Source: Paroedura picta
Lineage: Eukaryota > Chordata > Lepidosauria > Squamata > Gekkonidae
Direction of reading: 5' to 3'
DNA length: 64,000 nucleotides
NCBI RefSeq assembly: GCF_049243985.1
Contig: NC_135376.1
Coordinates: 42,265,001 to 42,329,000, forward strand
Shown: positions 22,605 to 35,000 of the stretch, piece after piece
How positions within the stretch are numbered: the first letter of the stretch is position 1
How the letters are laid out: each line of letters opens with the position of its first letter
Translations under genes and position numbers: made by a program
The notes under the pieces: generated by a model
Told to the model about the DNA's origin: nothing
Seen by the model: only the letters and a program-made list of their open reading frames with translations
Database searches by the model: none

Positions 22605-24858
22605 TTCTAATCTGTGGGTGGGAGGGAGAGGAGAGGGCATTTTCCTGGAGGTGACTCTATGCTTCCAGTAGACTCACCAGGGAAGTAACCAAAAGCACAG
22701 TGATGAGGGGTGTATATAGCTTGGTATATTGTTGCAAATAATAAAAAAGCATGAATATGAAACTGAAAGTTTGTACTTCAAATGAGTTTGCAGGCAGCAG
22801 GGGGATGTTGTGGATCTTCTCCCACTGCTTGTTCCACTCCCTATTTAGAATTCCTGTGGGGAGGGCGTGCGTGCGTGGGTGTGTGTATGTTGTAAAATCT
22901 CAGATTCATAGTATGTAGCTGTGTTGGAACTCCCCAAAAATTTTTAAAGGGGAATTTAATGCAGTAGAGACAAGGCTCAAATCAAGCTGCTGTCGAGCGA
23001 ATGCAGCCAATGTACTTATCAACTGAATTAAAAAATCAGCAATAACAAAACAAAAGTTCTGGGCTTCACTCTAAACATTGTGTTTAAACAATATGGAAAG
23101 TATAGAGGAGGTTCCTATAAAAGGTAACATACAGTGCAGTCTCATACGGAATTATTTCAGTCAAATCCCATTTAAATAAGTGGGTTTAGATTGGAGTAAT
23201 TCTGTATAGGATTGCACAGATAGTATCCTAAGTGTGTAACTTAAAAAAAAAAAATTGCATTCTGTGGAACTACTCTTTGCCCAAGAAACTAGTAGATGTA
23301 GACAGCAGGTTTTAGCACTAACCAAATAAGAGGAAGCTAATAAAGCCTCTGTTAATCCTGGCTATAAATGTTTAACTAAAAGATGATGTTGTGGATACAC
23401 AAATCTAAGTAAGTACTCTGAGAAACGTATAAAGCAAGCATAAAAGGTGTGTTTGGTGTTGTGATCGTAATGTTGGGGTTGGGGAGGAATGGGATTCACA
23501 GCAGCTGGATTCCTGAAACTGAAAAGCCACTTAGAGTTCTAATCTTTCATGGTACAGCATTTGCATCAAAACATTTCATTGTCAGTTGGCTTCTCCAGCC
23601 AGTCTAATCTCTGGTGAAATTAGAATTGGCAAGGCAAATCATTTACTTGTTTCTTAACAAGAACTTCCCACTGCTGAATCACTGTATTTTAAAGCAGCTT
23701 TAACTTTGCCCTAGTTAAAATGCAGGAATTTTAGAGGGCTTCTCTTGTCATATACCGAACAGAGTATTTGTGGTATTTTTGAAACCAGCTTAGATGAAAA
23801 CATCAAGTTGACATTTTTGACGAATATCCAGTATTTAGTGGCTGCTTCTGGAAAAAGCATTGGTTAAAAAAAAAAGCTTTAATGTTCCTGCTGGCCAATT
23901 GTCTCACTGTATGAACTCCCTGATATATCTGAGAATTAGTATAGCCTTTTACATTGGTTACTCTGCTAGGAAACAGGTGTGAACCTTTCCAAGTGACGTA
24001 TCAAATACAACACCCACAGCTCCAGAACTTTGGGAGTGTTGATGCACATATGGAGCTTCTCCGAAAGCTGCCTTTTCAGTTGACTTCAGTATGTGAAGCT
24101 TATTTCCCATCCCTCCCCCACCCTGTTTGAAGTGGATGGAGAAATGCAGGCAGAGGAGTTCCATGTGTGCACCAAGACATCTTTGAAAAGGTTTTGCACC
24201 TAATAATAGGAAGTTAAGGTGGGAAAGACAGGACCATCTGACCCTTAGTAACTTGATAGAAATTTCAAGTATGTCAGTATCAGGAGCCAACAACATATCA
24301 GAGTGTTCTGAACAGTTTAACCTCTAATTATCCAGCATCAGTGTCTGTGTGACTTGTTTCCAATCTGGTGTGACTTTTGAGCACTTAGCAAGCAAACTGG
24401 AGAAGCTTCATTTAGCTTGCTGCTGTACAGACTTGTTTTTAGTAGAACGGATCTGTTAGTGGGATTTTTATTGTAGTGCTATTATTGGCTGCCCTTGTGG
24501 GGTGAAAGGGGGAGTGCATGCAACAGAGGTTCAGGAGGCCCCAGTAATAGTGTTTGTTATAAAATAGGCACAGGTTTCCTTTTTTGATAACTTTTTTTAA
24601 GAAGAAAAACTGTCTTAACAGTTGTATTGGTACTTTTTTCCAAGTTTAGGTCAATGTTGTCTTCCAGAACAAGTTTAAAGCATCACATCCGCATTGAACT
24701 ATTGCATCAACACTTAAGAGTGGCAATTCCATTCTGAGCCAATTGTGTAAAATTCATTTTTATTTTTATGCAATCTGACGAGTAGGTGAGCTCAGAGTTA
24801 AATTCTTAAAAGCACGTTTATGTAACAGGAATTGTTATGTATTAATACTTCAGTTTTC

Positions 24859-24885
24859 AATAAAGATTGACTGTGTTGCTTAATG
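24859..24885 (+). terminator. FAM168B: FAM168B polyadenylation signal
   Basis: AATAAA at 24859-24864 is followed by a T/G-rich stretch (TGTGTTGCTTAATGTTGTC), the usual downstream element. The sequence after 24890 changes character. Cleavage is expected near 24880-24885. Confidence 0.7.
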
Positions 24886-27261
24886 TTGTCTTCCTTATCT
24901 GCCAATTACAACTTTCTCCTACCCACCCCTCCCCAAACATACAGCACACATTTTCCTACCCTGGACAAGCTGATCAGTGCAGATGGCCAGCATTTGTCAC
25001 ATGTTATTTTGAAAGATTTTAATCCTGTGCAGATCTAGCCTATGCTGTACAGTGCAATCCTAAGCAGAGCTACATCCTTCACTTAGAAAGAGGTGGTGCT
25101 AGCAGTCAGTCCCCTCCTATTGCAGAGGGTTAGTTTATAGCTTACAGAGGCACAACTCCTCTTTATACATAACCTCAGTATCTTAGTGCAGGGGCACTGC
25201 TTGGGCCAAAATGGACCAAGCTTGACGCCAGCCAGGCATCGGCCTAGGAAAACAGTTTTCAAGGGATGAGAGCAGCTGGCCAACTACTGCCTCCTTAGCT
25301 TGGAGAGATGCATGACCTGGAATTAATTGATTCACTCGGCATAATACCATCAACAGCCATCAATGTATAAATCTTTTCACTTTCTCAATTGCCCACCCTT
25401 CCCAGTGCTTGTACAGCTGTCACCTTTACATCTACCTCTAGTTAAACCATTAAGTCACTGTGCTTGCCTGTCATCTCTCATAAGAGTACATTTTACCCAA
25501 TAACTATAGCACCCTGATACCCAGCTCAATGTGTCTTCCTCCTGATACCAATCGCATGCACCCTCTCTTACCACCCGAAATGCTAGCTGTTTTGCTCTTC
25601 GACTTGCTGCTGATACAGACCTCATCAAAATTGGTAATTATAGCCCTTTCCTAAAAACCTCCCCCGTTTTTGCACTGCTTTCCTTATTTCTTATATGCTT
25701 CATTATGTGTGCATTTTTATTTCCATTTCCTTTTAATAAAAGCCTTTCCAGTTGAACATCTGTCTGATTTATTGGAGAATTCTCATAAAGGGAAAATCCT
25801 TGTATACATAAATGGAGACTACTGATTACCTGCCTCTTGCTCAGTCTCCTTTGCTAATTCCCCCAACTAGTTAGGATACTGTCTATTTGGGTAAAGATGG
25901 AACTGCATAGGCTTGTACTGGTCATGTCTTACCTCCAATGAGTTGTGGCTTGCTGCCCCAACAAATCAGCATTGCTTTAAACCCATTGCTATTCTCTTCA
26001 AAAGAGAACCAATATGGCTTGTTGCTTGCCTAGTACAATTACCTACTTCTAACGAGATAAAAATTCCACATATTGTTCTGATGCAGGGTTCCAGGTAACA
26101 TTACTGCGCAGAAGTGTCATCAAAGGCCGTGTTCTTGCATAGAGGTTTGAGTTCCTTTGTGTAGAACCCTAAAGTTGTCTTCAGAACCTTTGTCCTCAGT
26201 TAAATTTTTCAGTCGCAGCAAATTGGGTGTGGGCAAACCCAGTTGAAGCATGAGGGACAGAGTTGCTTCCCTTCCAGTGGAATCAGAAATTTAAAGAAGT
26301 GAGCAAACAAAGACTCTGATTTATGTAGCAGGCCAGTGTCGAAGGCTGGTTTGCTCCACAGACTTGTATGAGAGGCAAGGCCTTACTTACTACCAAATAG
26401 GAAAATTATTCCTAATGTATCTGTGACAGGAGTCTGCTGTGATGTGTGCTGAAGCACAGGAACAAACCTTAAGTATTAAATCTCTTCTTGGTGATTTGAA
26501 AATGTGATCACATAGTCTGAGGTAGTGGCTGGCCCAGAGCTTCAGGCAAAGTTAGGATCCCCAGACTCCTCCAGTATGAATCTGGGATTCCAGCACTAGC
26601 TATCAGTATTTCACATTAGTGTGGTTCATACAATGCATTTGTGATAACATGAGAATCTGGTGTATGCTGTTTGAAATCAAGGCTTGTCATTAAGAATTCT
26701 TGCAGAATAATATGTATCACGTTCAATGTGGTGCAGGTGAGTATAACAATGTGGGTTAATTATCTGTGTCACTGTTGTTAACAAGCTCGGCTCTCTAAAT
26801 ACATGAACTCTAGTATAGTACAAATACAGCTTGCATCAACCTAATGCACCCGTTCAGATTTCATGCAATGATTACTTAACAGTGAAACAATATAGGGCAA
26901 CATGAAAGAAGCACTAGTGAAGTACAGTACTGCCCATTCACCCATTTTGGGGACCCTCTTAGGTCCCTTCACCACCCTGAAAGTCAACTTGGCCACTTCC
27001 CTGCTCACTATACTGGTTCTGGTCCTAATAGAAATCCCTGGAGAATCCCTCCTTCCTCTATCATGTCTGTTTACTCTTCCTCCTCAGTTTCAATCCCTGA
27101 GGGCCTGTCGCCTATTGTGGGTCTGCTAAGTTTACTTGGAAGCTGGATCATTAAGAAGACTGCTATTCCCAGGGTCTATAGTCCATCTGGAGTGTGTTTT
27201 GAACCTAGTGATAATAGTCACCAAACCACTTGACTTTTAAAGGTGTAATGTGGCTCTAGAC

Positions 27262-27638
27262 CAGCCTTTTTCAAGCTTTTCACTGTGAAGGAGCCCCTGA
27301 GATCAATTTTCAAGCTTCAAGGACCCCCAGAAAAGTCAGCTGGCCAAGCCTCCCTGCCATACCCTCAGAAGTGACATCATCACTTGCATCCTTTACCCTC
27401 CTCTTGCTTTACGATTAGGATGGCGGCTTCAGCTAAGGTAGGTTGGAAAGAAGGGCAGGAGCTGAGAAGCTCGGACTCCCCCATACCACACCATAACCAA
27501 CTCCCCCCTCCCCACAACCCCAAGGAGCCCTCCAGGTGGAGGTGGCCAGTTCCCTAGCTTGTGACCAAGTCCATTAAGGCAGGAAGCGAAAGGCTGTGAA
27601 CACCCAGGGATCTGTGGACTCCTAGCTGGGAATCCCTG
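27262..27638. mobile_element. hAT-like MITE
   Basis: It begins CAGCCTTTTTCAAGC and ends ...AATCCCTG, with near-identical 8-bp flanks CTCTAGAC (27254-27261) and CTTTAGGC (27639-27646), 6 of 8 bases equal. The left-end layout resembles the elements at 2221-2478 and 63658-63983, but the interior differs, so it is a separate family. Non-coding. Confidence 0.55.
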
Positions 27639-29258
27639 CTTTAGGCTCAATGTGGCTCAAACCACTTTAAAACAGATATATGGTTAAAATGTCAGAGCTT
27701 CTGATGAAGAAGGAACAGACCAGAAGGGAAACAGATTAACCCAGAAGAAAGGGGGTGGGCAGCAGACATTTCTCCTAGAACATCGCCTGGAGGTTATGCC
27801 AAGTTCCCTTGGTATGCTACCCTCCCCAGGCATTTCCCTGGCTAATATGTCCCCAGTATTTGTGGATGCAGGGCTGGTAATGATATAACATCTGTATGGG
27901 GGTACAAAAATTTATCCCTTCCACAACAACAGCAAATGGTGTGTTCTCGTGCTGCTGCATCCCCACTTTGCCCCTTTTGTCATTGCATCAACTGGTAGCA
28001 TAACAGTGACTTCCCGAGACTTGCCCCCATCACTTACTTTCTTTCTCTAGCCACACTACAACATTATCATGGCTTGGCAGGGAAAGCTCTTTAAAGGTCT
28101 GTTGCAAGCCTTGGGTGCTTTTGAAAACAGATTCCAGCTCTGTGTCCCTCCCAACGTGGTGGCAGAAGAAGTGTCCCTACAAAATTCCTCCTCAGCCACT
28201 CTGTGGATTATACAAACGCCAGTTCTGTTCTGAAGTGTGGCTTCAGGGCCCTCAGGAAGTTGAATGCTGGCCAAGGGTAGCTGCACTGAAGAAAGCATCC
28301 CAAGGGGCTTGTCTTTTGAAAGTTGCAACAGTAGCAAACACAGCATGATGGGCTTTGTCAGATCTGTCAGCTTCTAATTCTTAATATAGAATCCTGTCAA
28401 CCAGCTAATGGAGCCCAGAGAGCACACCTGCCTCTATATCTGGTTAGTTAATGGACGTGTTAAAGGGTCTGCTTCTAGCCAAGGAAATGCTCATGCGATT
28501 CCCACCTGTCATTTTGCGCCAAATTAACTGAGGCCCAGTTAAGAGACGTGTGTGTGTGTGTATCACTTGGTTTCTCACCCCTTGGCATCTTGTAGCTAAA
28601 TGTGTTAACTGAAATGCTGTGTTTTAGTAAATGACTTGGGTTTTTTTAAATACATCATTTGCTTGGCAAGTCATCCCTGGGTGCTGCTTTTGCCAAGTAC
28701 TAGCCATTTCCACACAAGTTCCTCAGTTCCCCAGGTACAGTGCCGTTGGGAAGCAGCCTGCCTCCCCATAAGATTGTGGTGTATTCATGCACCTCTCAGG
28801 GCTTCTCTGGCTTCTCTGCTGTTTCTTAAACCTGCTTTGCTGCAGAGTTCTGGGGAAGATCACAGTTAAGCCTGAGAGGTTGCTGTGTGGCAGGGAAGTT
28901 TGGATTTTCCTGCTCACAGAGCAATCATTTTACCTGACCCCATCCCCATAGTAGCCATTTCTTCCCTCTACCAACAAGGACTTTTTTGTTCTAAAAAGAC
29001 TGGCAACTACCAGCTCAGCTACTGGGCTGGAGCCTGTACGAGGCAAAAGTTGGGAAACTGTGGCTGAGCTGTTCTGCTTGGGCTCATATCCTCCCTACAC
29101 ACACATACACACACACCGCATCCTTCGAGAATCAGAACAGCTCCTCTGTATGGCTATTTCTATCACAAAGGCCAGAATGATGGGGACATGCAGTAAGCAG
29201 GGTAAAGAAGGGGTGCATGGCCCCCCTTCCTGCCCATGTGATTGCTGCTGTTTCCACA

Positions 29259-29523
29259 GCTTGGTTGTAGTGGTTAGGAGTGCAGGCTTCTAATCTGGTA
29301 AGCCAGGCTTGATTTTCCGCTCCTCCCCCACATGCAGCCAGCTGGGTGACCTTGGGCTCACCACAGCACTGATAAAGCTGTTCCGACCAAGCAATAATAT
29401 CAGCTCCACTTACCTCTCCAGGTGTCCGTTGTGGAGAGAGGAAAGGGAAGACAATTGTAAGCCACTTTGAAACTCCTTCTGGTACAGAAAAAGCAGCATA
29501 TAAGAACGAACTCTTCTTCTTCT
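29259..29523 (+). mobile_element. tRNA-derived SINE with TTC-rich tail
   Basis: TRNA-like head TAGTGGTTAGGAGTGCAGGC with a diverged B-box, family body with CCAGGTGTCCGTTGTGGAG, and tail AACTCTTCTTCTTCTG. Same family as 3983-4254. Confidence 0.85.
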
Positions 29524-29758
29524 GTTTTGTTCCCCCATGTGGAAGCAGCTACAGTGGTCTTTATTGTTAAATACTTAAGTTGTAATGAGCATTTGAGATC
29601 TCTCACTCTCCATGCCAACTGCTTGTAATATTTACCACAATAAACTTTGTTTTGGATTTCGCTCTACCAGGATTTCAGTATGCCATCCAAGCTTATAGAG
29701 GAACTTTGCCAATTTGTCAACAGACCTCTTAATTGCTGTCTGTGAGGGACCCACTTTT

Positions 29759-30085
29759 AAGGTTGCCAACCTCCTCCTCTTACAATTGATGTCCAGATGA
29801 CTGGAGATCAGTTCCCTTGGGGAAATGGCTGCTTTGGAGGTGGACTTTAGGGCAGGGGTAGTCAACCTGTGGTCCTCCAGATGTCCATGGACTGCAATTC
29901 CCGTGAGCCCGTGCCAGCATTTGCTGGCAGGGGCTCATGGGAATTGCAATCCAGGGACATCTGGAGGACCACAGGTTGACTACCCCTGCTCTAGGGCATT
30001 GTACCTCACTGTAGTCCCTGTCTTCCCCAGGCTCCACCCCTAAAATCTCCAGGTATTTCCTAACCCAGAGCTGGCAGATTGGGAG
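29759..30085. mobile_element. MITE with GGTTGCCAAC-type ends, interrupted by a foldback hAT
   Basis: The left end reads AAGGTTGCCAACCTCC and the right end CCAGAGCTGGCAG, with recognisable inner boxes (TGGAGATCAGTTCCC, ATGGCTGCTTTGGAGG, CAGGCTCCACCCC). This is a common reptile MITE layout. The foldback hAT at 29853-29988 sits in its middle. Related copies lie at 54543-54712 and 56793-57035, the last in reverse orientation. Confidence 0.65.
29853..29988. mobile_element. Foldback hAT MITE (nested copy)
   Basis: Near-complete inverted repeat from CAGGGGTAGTCAACC to GGTTGACTACCCCTG. Flanked by CTTTAGGG (29845-29852) and CTCTAGGG (29989-29996), 7 of 8 bases equal. Same family as 22469-22604. Inserted in an older MITE. 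Confidence 0.9.
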
Positions 30086-31634
30086 GTATTCCTTTATACC
30101 AAGGATAGGATTTAAGCCAGCAGCCCCTTTAGCACAGATGTGAGAAGCAGCAGAAGGAAGACTTCTTCCACACCCTCAGACTAAAGCTGTGTCATTTTTG
30201 GGACAAACTGGACTCTGACAAAGATCTAGTATACACGTCTCCCTCTGACCATACATGATAACAAGTCTTGTCCTCTGCTCAACCGCGGCCCACTTTCCAA
30301 CTAGGGTGACCAAGTTAAAGATGGTATAGCTGTTTTTAACAGACAGACAAACTAAATAAGTCACTTTTACAAGTTTCTTTATGAAATTAAATGTAGCCCC
30401 CACCCATGGGGGGAAAAGATAGTGCAAGAATGAATCTGTACATGCTTCTGGATTCAGGTGACCGGTCTTTGGCCAACTATCGTTGGACACTGCATCGCTT
30501 TCCTTCAGACTGCTGAGTGCTCACTTCTCTGCAGTAGTCTCATACAAGAGTAAGTTGGGGTTTGCCTTCCAACTTCACAGTACCAGGAATCCCCAAATTA
30601 GGGGATCCAGTCAGTTATGGCTTCTAACTATGTCACTATTATAAGGCAAATCTCTTTTTTTTCCTGTATCTAATCAAGGATTAAATGAGTATTCCTGCCC
30701 GTAATTTTGAAGTGCAGGTGCTCAAATGCTACCCACCTACACAAATTTAGGAGCTCTGTGTTCCAATCTTTCTTGTAGCACCCTTGCCTCCTCTGCAGGC
30801 ATCTGCATGGGCGGCACAGTATCCAGTAATACTGATTGTTATGAGTGTCTGCTACATCTGAAATTCATCTTTAGACACTTCTGCATGGCATATCTTTAGG
30901 TGTTTAGGCTTACAAATGTTGGTCTTTTGTCAGGAGAAAAATAAACAGGCATCAAGTTAACATCTGACAAGACTGATTACAAACTTTTACAAAATACAGT
31001 TATCTGCACTTTTACCATAAATAAACATTAAAAACATTGAGAAATCTGTCATTGGCCAGAAACTATGGCAAAGTGTTGGTAGAGAGTAAAAGTAATCTGA
31101 AGTTATTTTAGGCACATTTCCCCCTAACACCCTCCCCCCCCATACATTAACTCAACTAAATTGTAGAAGTCTCTGTTGTTAGTCATGCTTTGGGGTCCGT
31201 ATTTGATGTTCTGGCTCATTGTGGATAGTTTTGTCTTCAGCTAAGGATGCTTAAAGGTTATGAATGTCATCTGGGTGCCAGGCAGAGATGTTCTGTTCTT
31301 CAAGATTTCCATGAATAGTGGGACTGGAAGAGTCAAAAAAGGGGGGGGGGAATTGCTCACCCCAGCAAAGTGCATGAACAGCAGCAATGTTGACCAGCTG
31401 TTCTGAGCAAACACCAAGCACGGAATGGGCACTGCTCATTTGCTCACCCTTTCTGCCTGGCTGAAACAGAAAGCAAACACAATTCCTAAGGGGAGGCACA
31501 GCCCAAGAACTGAGGAAGTTGAAAAAAGGGAAGCGAAGGGAAAGGAAGGAAGTTCAGTCTCGTGCTTTCTCTTCTGGGTGTTCAAAAAGATGACTTGTTT
31601 TCAAAAAGGACTTGTTTTCAAAAAGGAAGAGAGC

Positions 31635-31636
<2 letters not shown>

Positions 31637-31698
<62 letters not shown>
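31637..31698. repeat. (GA)n microsatellite
   Basis: About 31 uninterrupted GA units, followed by a short CACACACA run. It lies about 200 bp beyond the ARHGEF4 stop codon, so it is probably transcribed as a CU tract in that gene's 3' UTR. The Arg-Glu repeat frames it produces are not genes. Confidence 0.95.
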
Positions 31699-31699
<1 letters not shown>

Positions 31700-31901
31700 G
31701 CACACACAAACAACAAAATATGGTCCATGTCATCCTCTACACTTGATCCCATTCAGTCTGGCAAGAGAAACGAGGAAATAAAGGGTAGGTGCTATCCCTC
31801 TGAAAGCCAAGAAGGGGGAGCTAGTGCTTAGTTTTACAGGGCTTGGTGCGTAAAGTGCTTTCTCAGAAGATCTTCAGGCACAGGATACAAGCGGCTTCTG
31901 A

Positions 31902-32059
31902 CTATTTTCGAAATGGTGCCAGCCTGCTGATGTTCTGCCAGAAGTTTGAAGGCTTGCGCTTGGGCTCGGCCAGCATGAAGACTTGCTGCTGGGGGAGGTT
32001 TGTAGGCAAGGTAGGATGCTTCTGGCGCATCAGGAAGTCATAGTACGTCCTGGTGACCA
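31902..32059 (-). CDS. ARHGEF4: ARHGEF4 last coding exon (C-terminal tail)
   Basis: 158 nt. Acceptor TTTTAACAG on the minus strand; encodes [16 protein letters not shown] and on to [16 protein letters not shown] at 31904-31902. The PQQQVF-LAEPKRK-S-FW...RL-PF+K tail is shared by the Asef family. Confidence 0.95.
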
Positions 32060-35000
32060 CTGTTAAAACAATGAAGTGAGCACACTGTGACATGGATAAG
32101 GCATATCCTTCACACTGGTTTGGTGGAAGTGACGCTCTACAGGACTGCTACTATTTTACCTCTTAAACTCTAACACAACAGACTCTCCCCTACCACCACC
32201 TTTTACTCTTTCAGACTGTGTTGGCCAATCTGGAGTAAAATGTATTAACAGGTGAAGATTTCAGTTTGCACGTATCACTTTTAACAGTGGCCACTGGATT
32301 GCCTTGGCAGTGCTGACGTGATCTTGGGAAAACAACCCACTCCAAACCAATCGAGTGAAGTACATTACTAGGATAGACTGGGGCTAGTCATATCACACAA
32401 TTGATAATTCCAGTAGGCCTGAAGTAGAACAGCAAGACTTAAATTCCAGATTCATCTTAGAGGTTAACAAGATTTTCAGGACAACATGGAGGCAAAGATC
32501 CATTTCTCAACTACAAGGAACAAAGGGAGCTTTGACCCTTAAAAGCTTCTACCCTCAGGGGAAAAAAATTATCTTTAAGATACTACTGGACTCAAATTTT
32601 GATCATAAAATGGACTTGACCATGAAATTGGAGGTATTATTATTGCAGGTGGTTTAAATAGTTGATTTCCCCTATTATTATTGCTTATTTTATTACTTTG
32701 TTTTGAAACGTGTCAATATTTTAATCTATTTTCTAACGGCCTATGACTTAATGCAAATAAAAGGACTATGACCATGACTACATTTTATGTTATTGTGTTT
32801 CCACAGAATGCGGTTCCCTATTGTTGCGGTGGCTTCTGATACCACCCAGCAGCTACAAGACTTCCCCAATGGGAGGTTTCCCTACACCTTCCCTGCAACA
32901 TTCCCCCAGAAGTCACCATCTTCCCCTCAATGTGTCATTGGGGCTCTTAAACACTAGCAATTGAATACTGTTATAATATTGCAACAATCTGTGTATGAAG
33001 TTTGCTGAATTCCTAGCTTTGTTTTTTATAAGTAAATGTCTATCCTCTTCCAATGCAGAGATATGCATACTATATCCCCCATTATATTGGCAAACAAGTG
33101 GGCCAAAGCGTTGCTTTTAAAAATTGAAAGCTAAAATTCACAGAACCTGCTAGATTGTTATGCCATTATAATAAAATTCATGTCCCATGTTGGGGGAAAT
33201 GGCTACCATGTAGGCAGGAGCAGGAGAATCCAAATTTTCCCATTTCCCAATATCATTGATTCTAGGGCAAATTCTCCATGTGAAAAAGTCTGATTATGCT
33301 TTGATATTCATATCTGAAATATCATAGATCAGCACTGTGGTTTCAGAGGTCTGGAGCATCTGTTTCAGAATGTAGTTTCTGTTCTTCCATTTCCACCAGA
33401 CCAAAATGCTTCCGTTCACCATGCTTTTAATTAATGGCTTCTCTTTTAAATTCTGTTTTTATCTAGAAAGTATTATTTTAAGTGGTCTGTTTTTATGGTT
33501 TTTATGGTCTATGTTTTTATGCTAGGCTGGGTTTTTAATGCTGGACTTAACACCTTTTAACATTTTGTTTATTGTTTCTATTTTGTAAACTGCCTCAGGA
33601 AGGTTCCTGAAGAGGGGGCCAACACATTTCCTAAATACAATAAATCAGTGCAAACTGTGTTGTCTGCATAGTCCAAATGTGAGGCAGAAGGGCTTGTATG
33701 TACATTCCCTCCCAGGCTGGCGATGCTGCTTTCTGAATGTTGCCAGTCATGAGGAGGGAGTGCACACAGAGACCCTTCTTCCATGTGTAAGTGAAGCTGG
33801 AGATAGCAGGGGGGGGGGTATGCTCGTGTCCACTCTTCCTCCCCATGTGTTCAAAAAATGCATAGAGAGACTGTGTGTACAGGGCTAATTGGGGAGCTCA
33901 CTGGCACTTGTATTGGGCATCTGACCATCATATGACAATGGATTCCCCAGCCAATTTGTCTCTTATGTTTTGTAAAGGCCTATGGCTATATACACAGAGC
34001 CTCTTGTGGCGCAGAGGGGTAAGGCAGCTGTCTGAAAGCTTTGCCCATGAGGCTGGGAGTTCAATCCCAGCAGCCGGCTCAAGGTTGACTCAGCCTTCCA
34101 TCCTTTCGAGGTCGGTAAAATGAGTACCCAGCTTGCTGCTGGGGGGTAAACGGTGATGACTGGGGAAGGCACTGGCAAACCTGTATTGAATCTGCCATGA
34201 AAACGCTGGAGGGCATCACCTCAAGGGTCAGACATGACTCAGTGCTTGCACAGGGGATACCTTTATGGCTATATACAAATAAATTCTACTACAAGGGTTC
34301 CCCTGCCAATAATGCACAGCCGGTGGCTCTGCTCTGATTACCTGGGTTAGGTCTGGCACTCACTTCACCTGCAGCCACAGAAGCCCATTGGTGCCTCTGC
34401 AGCAAGCTGTCCAAGCTAGACTGTGGCCTGCAGAACCTTATTCTTATTTTTCCATGCTGCTGTGCTATGACTTCAGGGGGTCAGGAAGTGTGTGAAGAAG
34501 AAGGAAGAAAACTATTGTGGCTTACCTTTTGGTTTTCCAGTCTGGTTTTGTTTGCTGGCATTAAGCATAGCTTGTTTCTTTTGAACTTCAGTGATGGAAA
34601 AACCTTGAGGATGAGAGAATTCATTAACCAACTGTTAGCTACACTTTTACCTCATATGGGGGTGGGGATCAAGCAGAAAATCCCAATTACTCCAGCATCC
34701 TGATTCTATGCATATTTCCTCAGAATTAAGTGCATGGAACAGGCTTTCAAATAAGCATGCAGAGCACTGCAGCCCAAGGGAGATGGTGGTTTTCAGATCT
34801 TAGCTAGCAAGAGGGAAAAAAGATGTAGGCATGGATCCACTGGAGAATTTTCACCCAAGGAATGTGGGGTGATTTTTGATGCACATATACCCCATGGCTG
34901 ACTTCTGACTCCTCCTGTTGTTCCTGAGGGTCCCAGTACCGTGGGGGAGGGGGCATTCTGAACTACAGTGAGAGTGGGAAAGATGGCAGTCACAAGGATG

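Larger units (their letters stand above)
19023..24885 (+). other. FAM168B: FAM168B 3' UTR region, possibly with one UTR intron
   Basis: No coding sequence is recognised from the stop codon to a polyadenylation signal at 24859-24864. A donor GTAAGT at 19035 and an acceptor TTTTCTTTTCCTAG ending at 20495 would remove 1.46 kb and leave a terminal UTR exon of about 4.4 kb, close to the long 3' UTR known for this gene. Earlier AATAAA motifs are at 19285-19290 (inside the putative intron) and 21509-21514, possible proximal sites. The UTR contains G and C homopolymers (20583-20597 and 21763-21775) and a complete foldback MITE (22469-22604). Extent and splicing are inferred. Confidence 0.65.
24886..31901. 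other. Intergenic region between the convergent FAM168B and ARHGEF4 genes
   Basis: About 7 kb with no conserved coding exon on either strand. It contains a hAT-like MITE (27262-27638), a tRNA-derived SINE (29259-29523), an old MITE with a foldback MITE inside it (29759-30085) and a GA microsatellite (31637-31698). The upper end must include the ARHGEF4 3' UTR, but no AATAAA or ATTAAA was found on the minus strand within about 1.9 kb of its stop codon, so its end is undefined. An AATAAA on the plus strand near 25735 belongs to no gene I can see. Confidence 0.6.
32060..34525 (-). other. ARHGEF4: ARHGEF4 last intron
   Basis: Contains a LINE 3'-tail fragment (33480-33665) and a full Sauria SINE (33995-34263). 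The rest is plain AT-rich sequence with nothing recognised. Confidence 0.7.

Noticed and set aside
25325-25760. Possible solo LTR or retroposed copy ending in AATAAA near 25735
   Set aside because: No matching terminal repeats, TG...CA ends or flanking duplication could be established, so no element is called.
31425-31831. Frames encoding Arg-Glu dipeptide repeats
   Set aside because: Translation of the GA microsatellite only.
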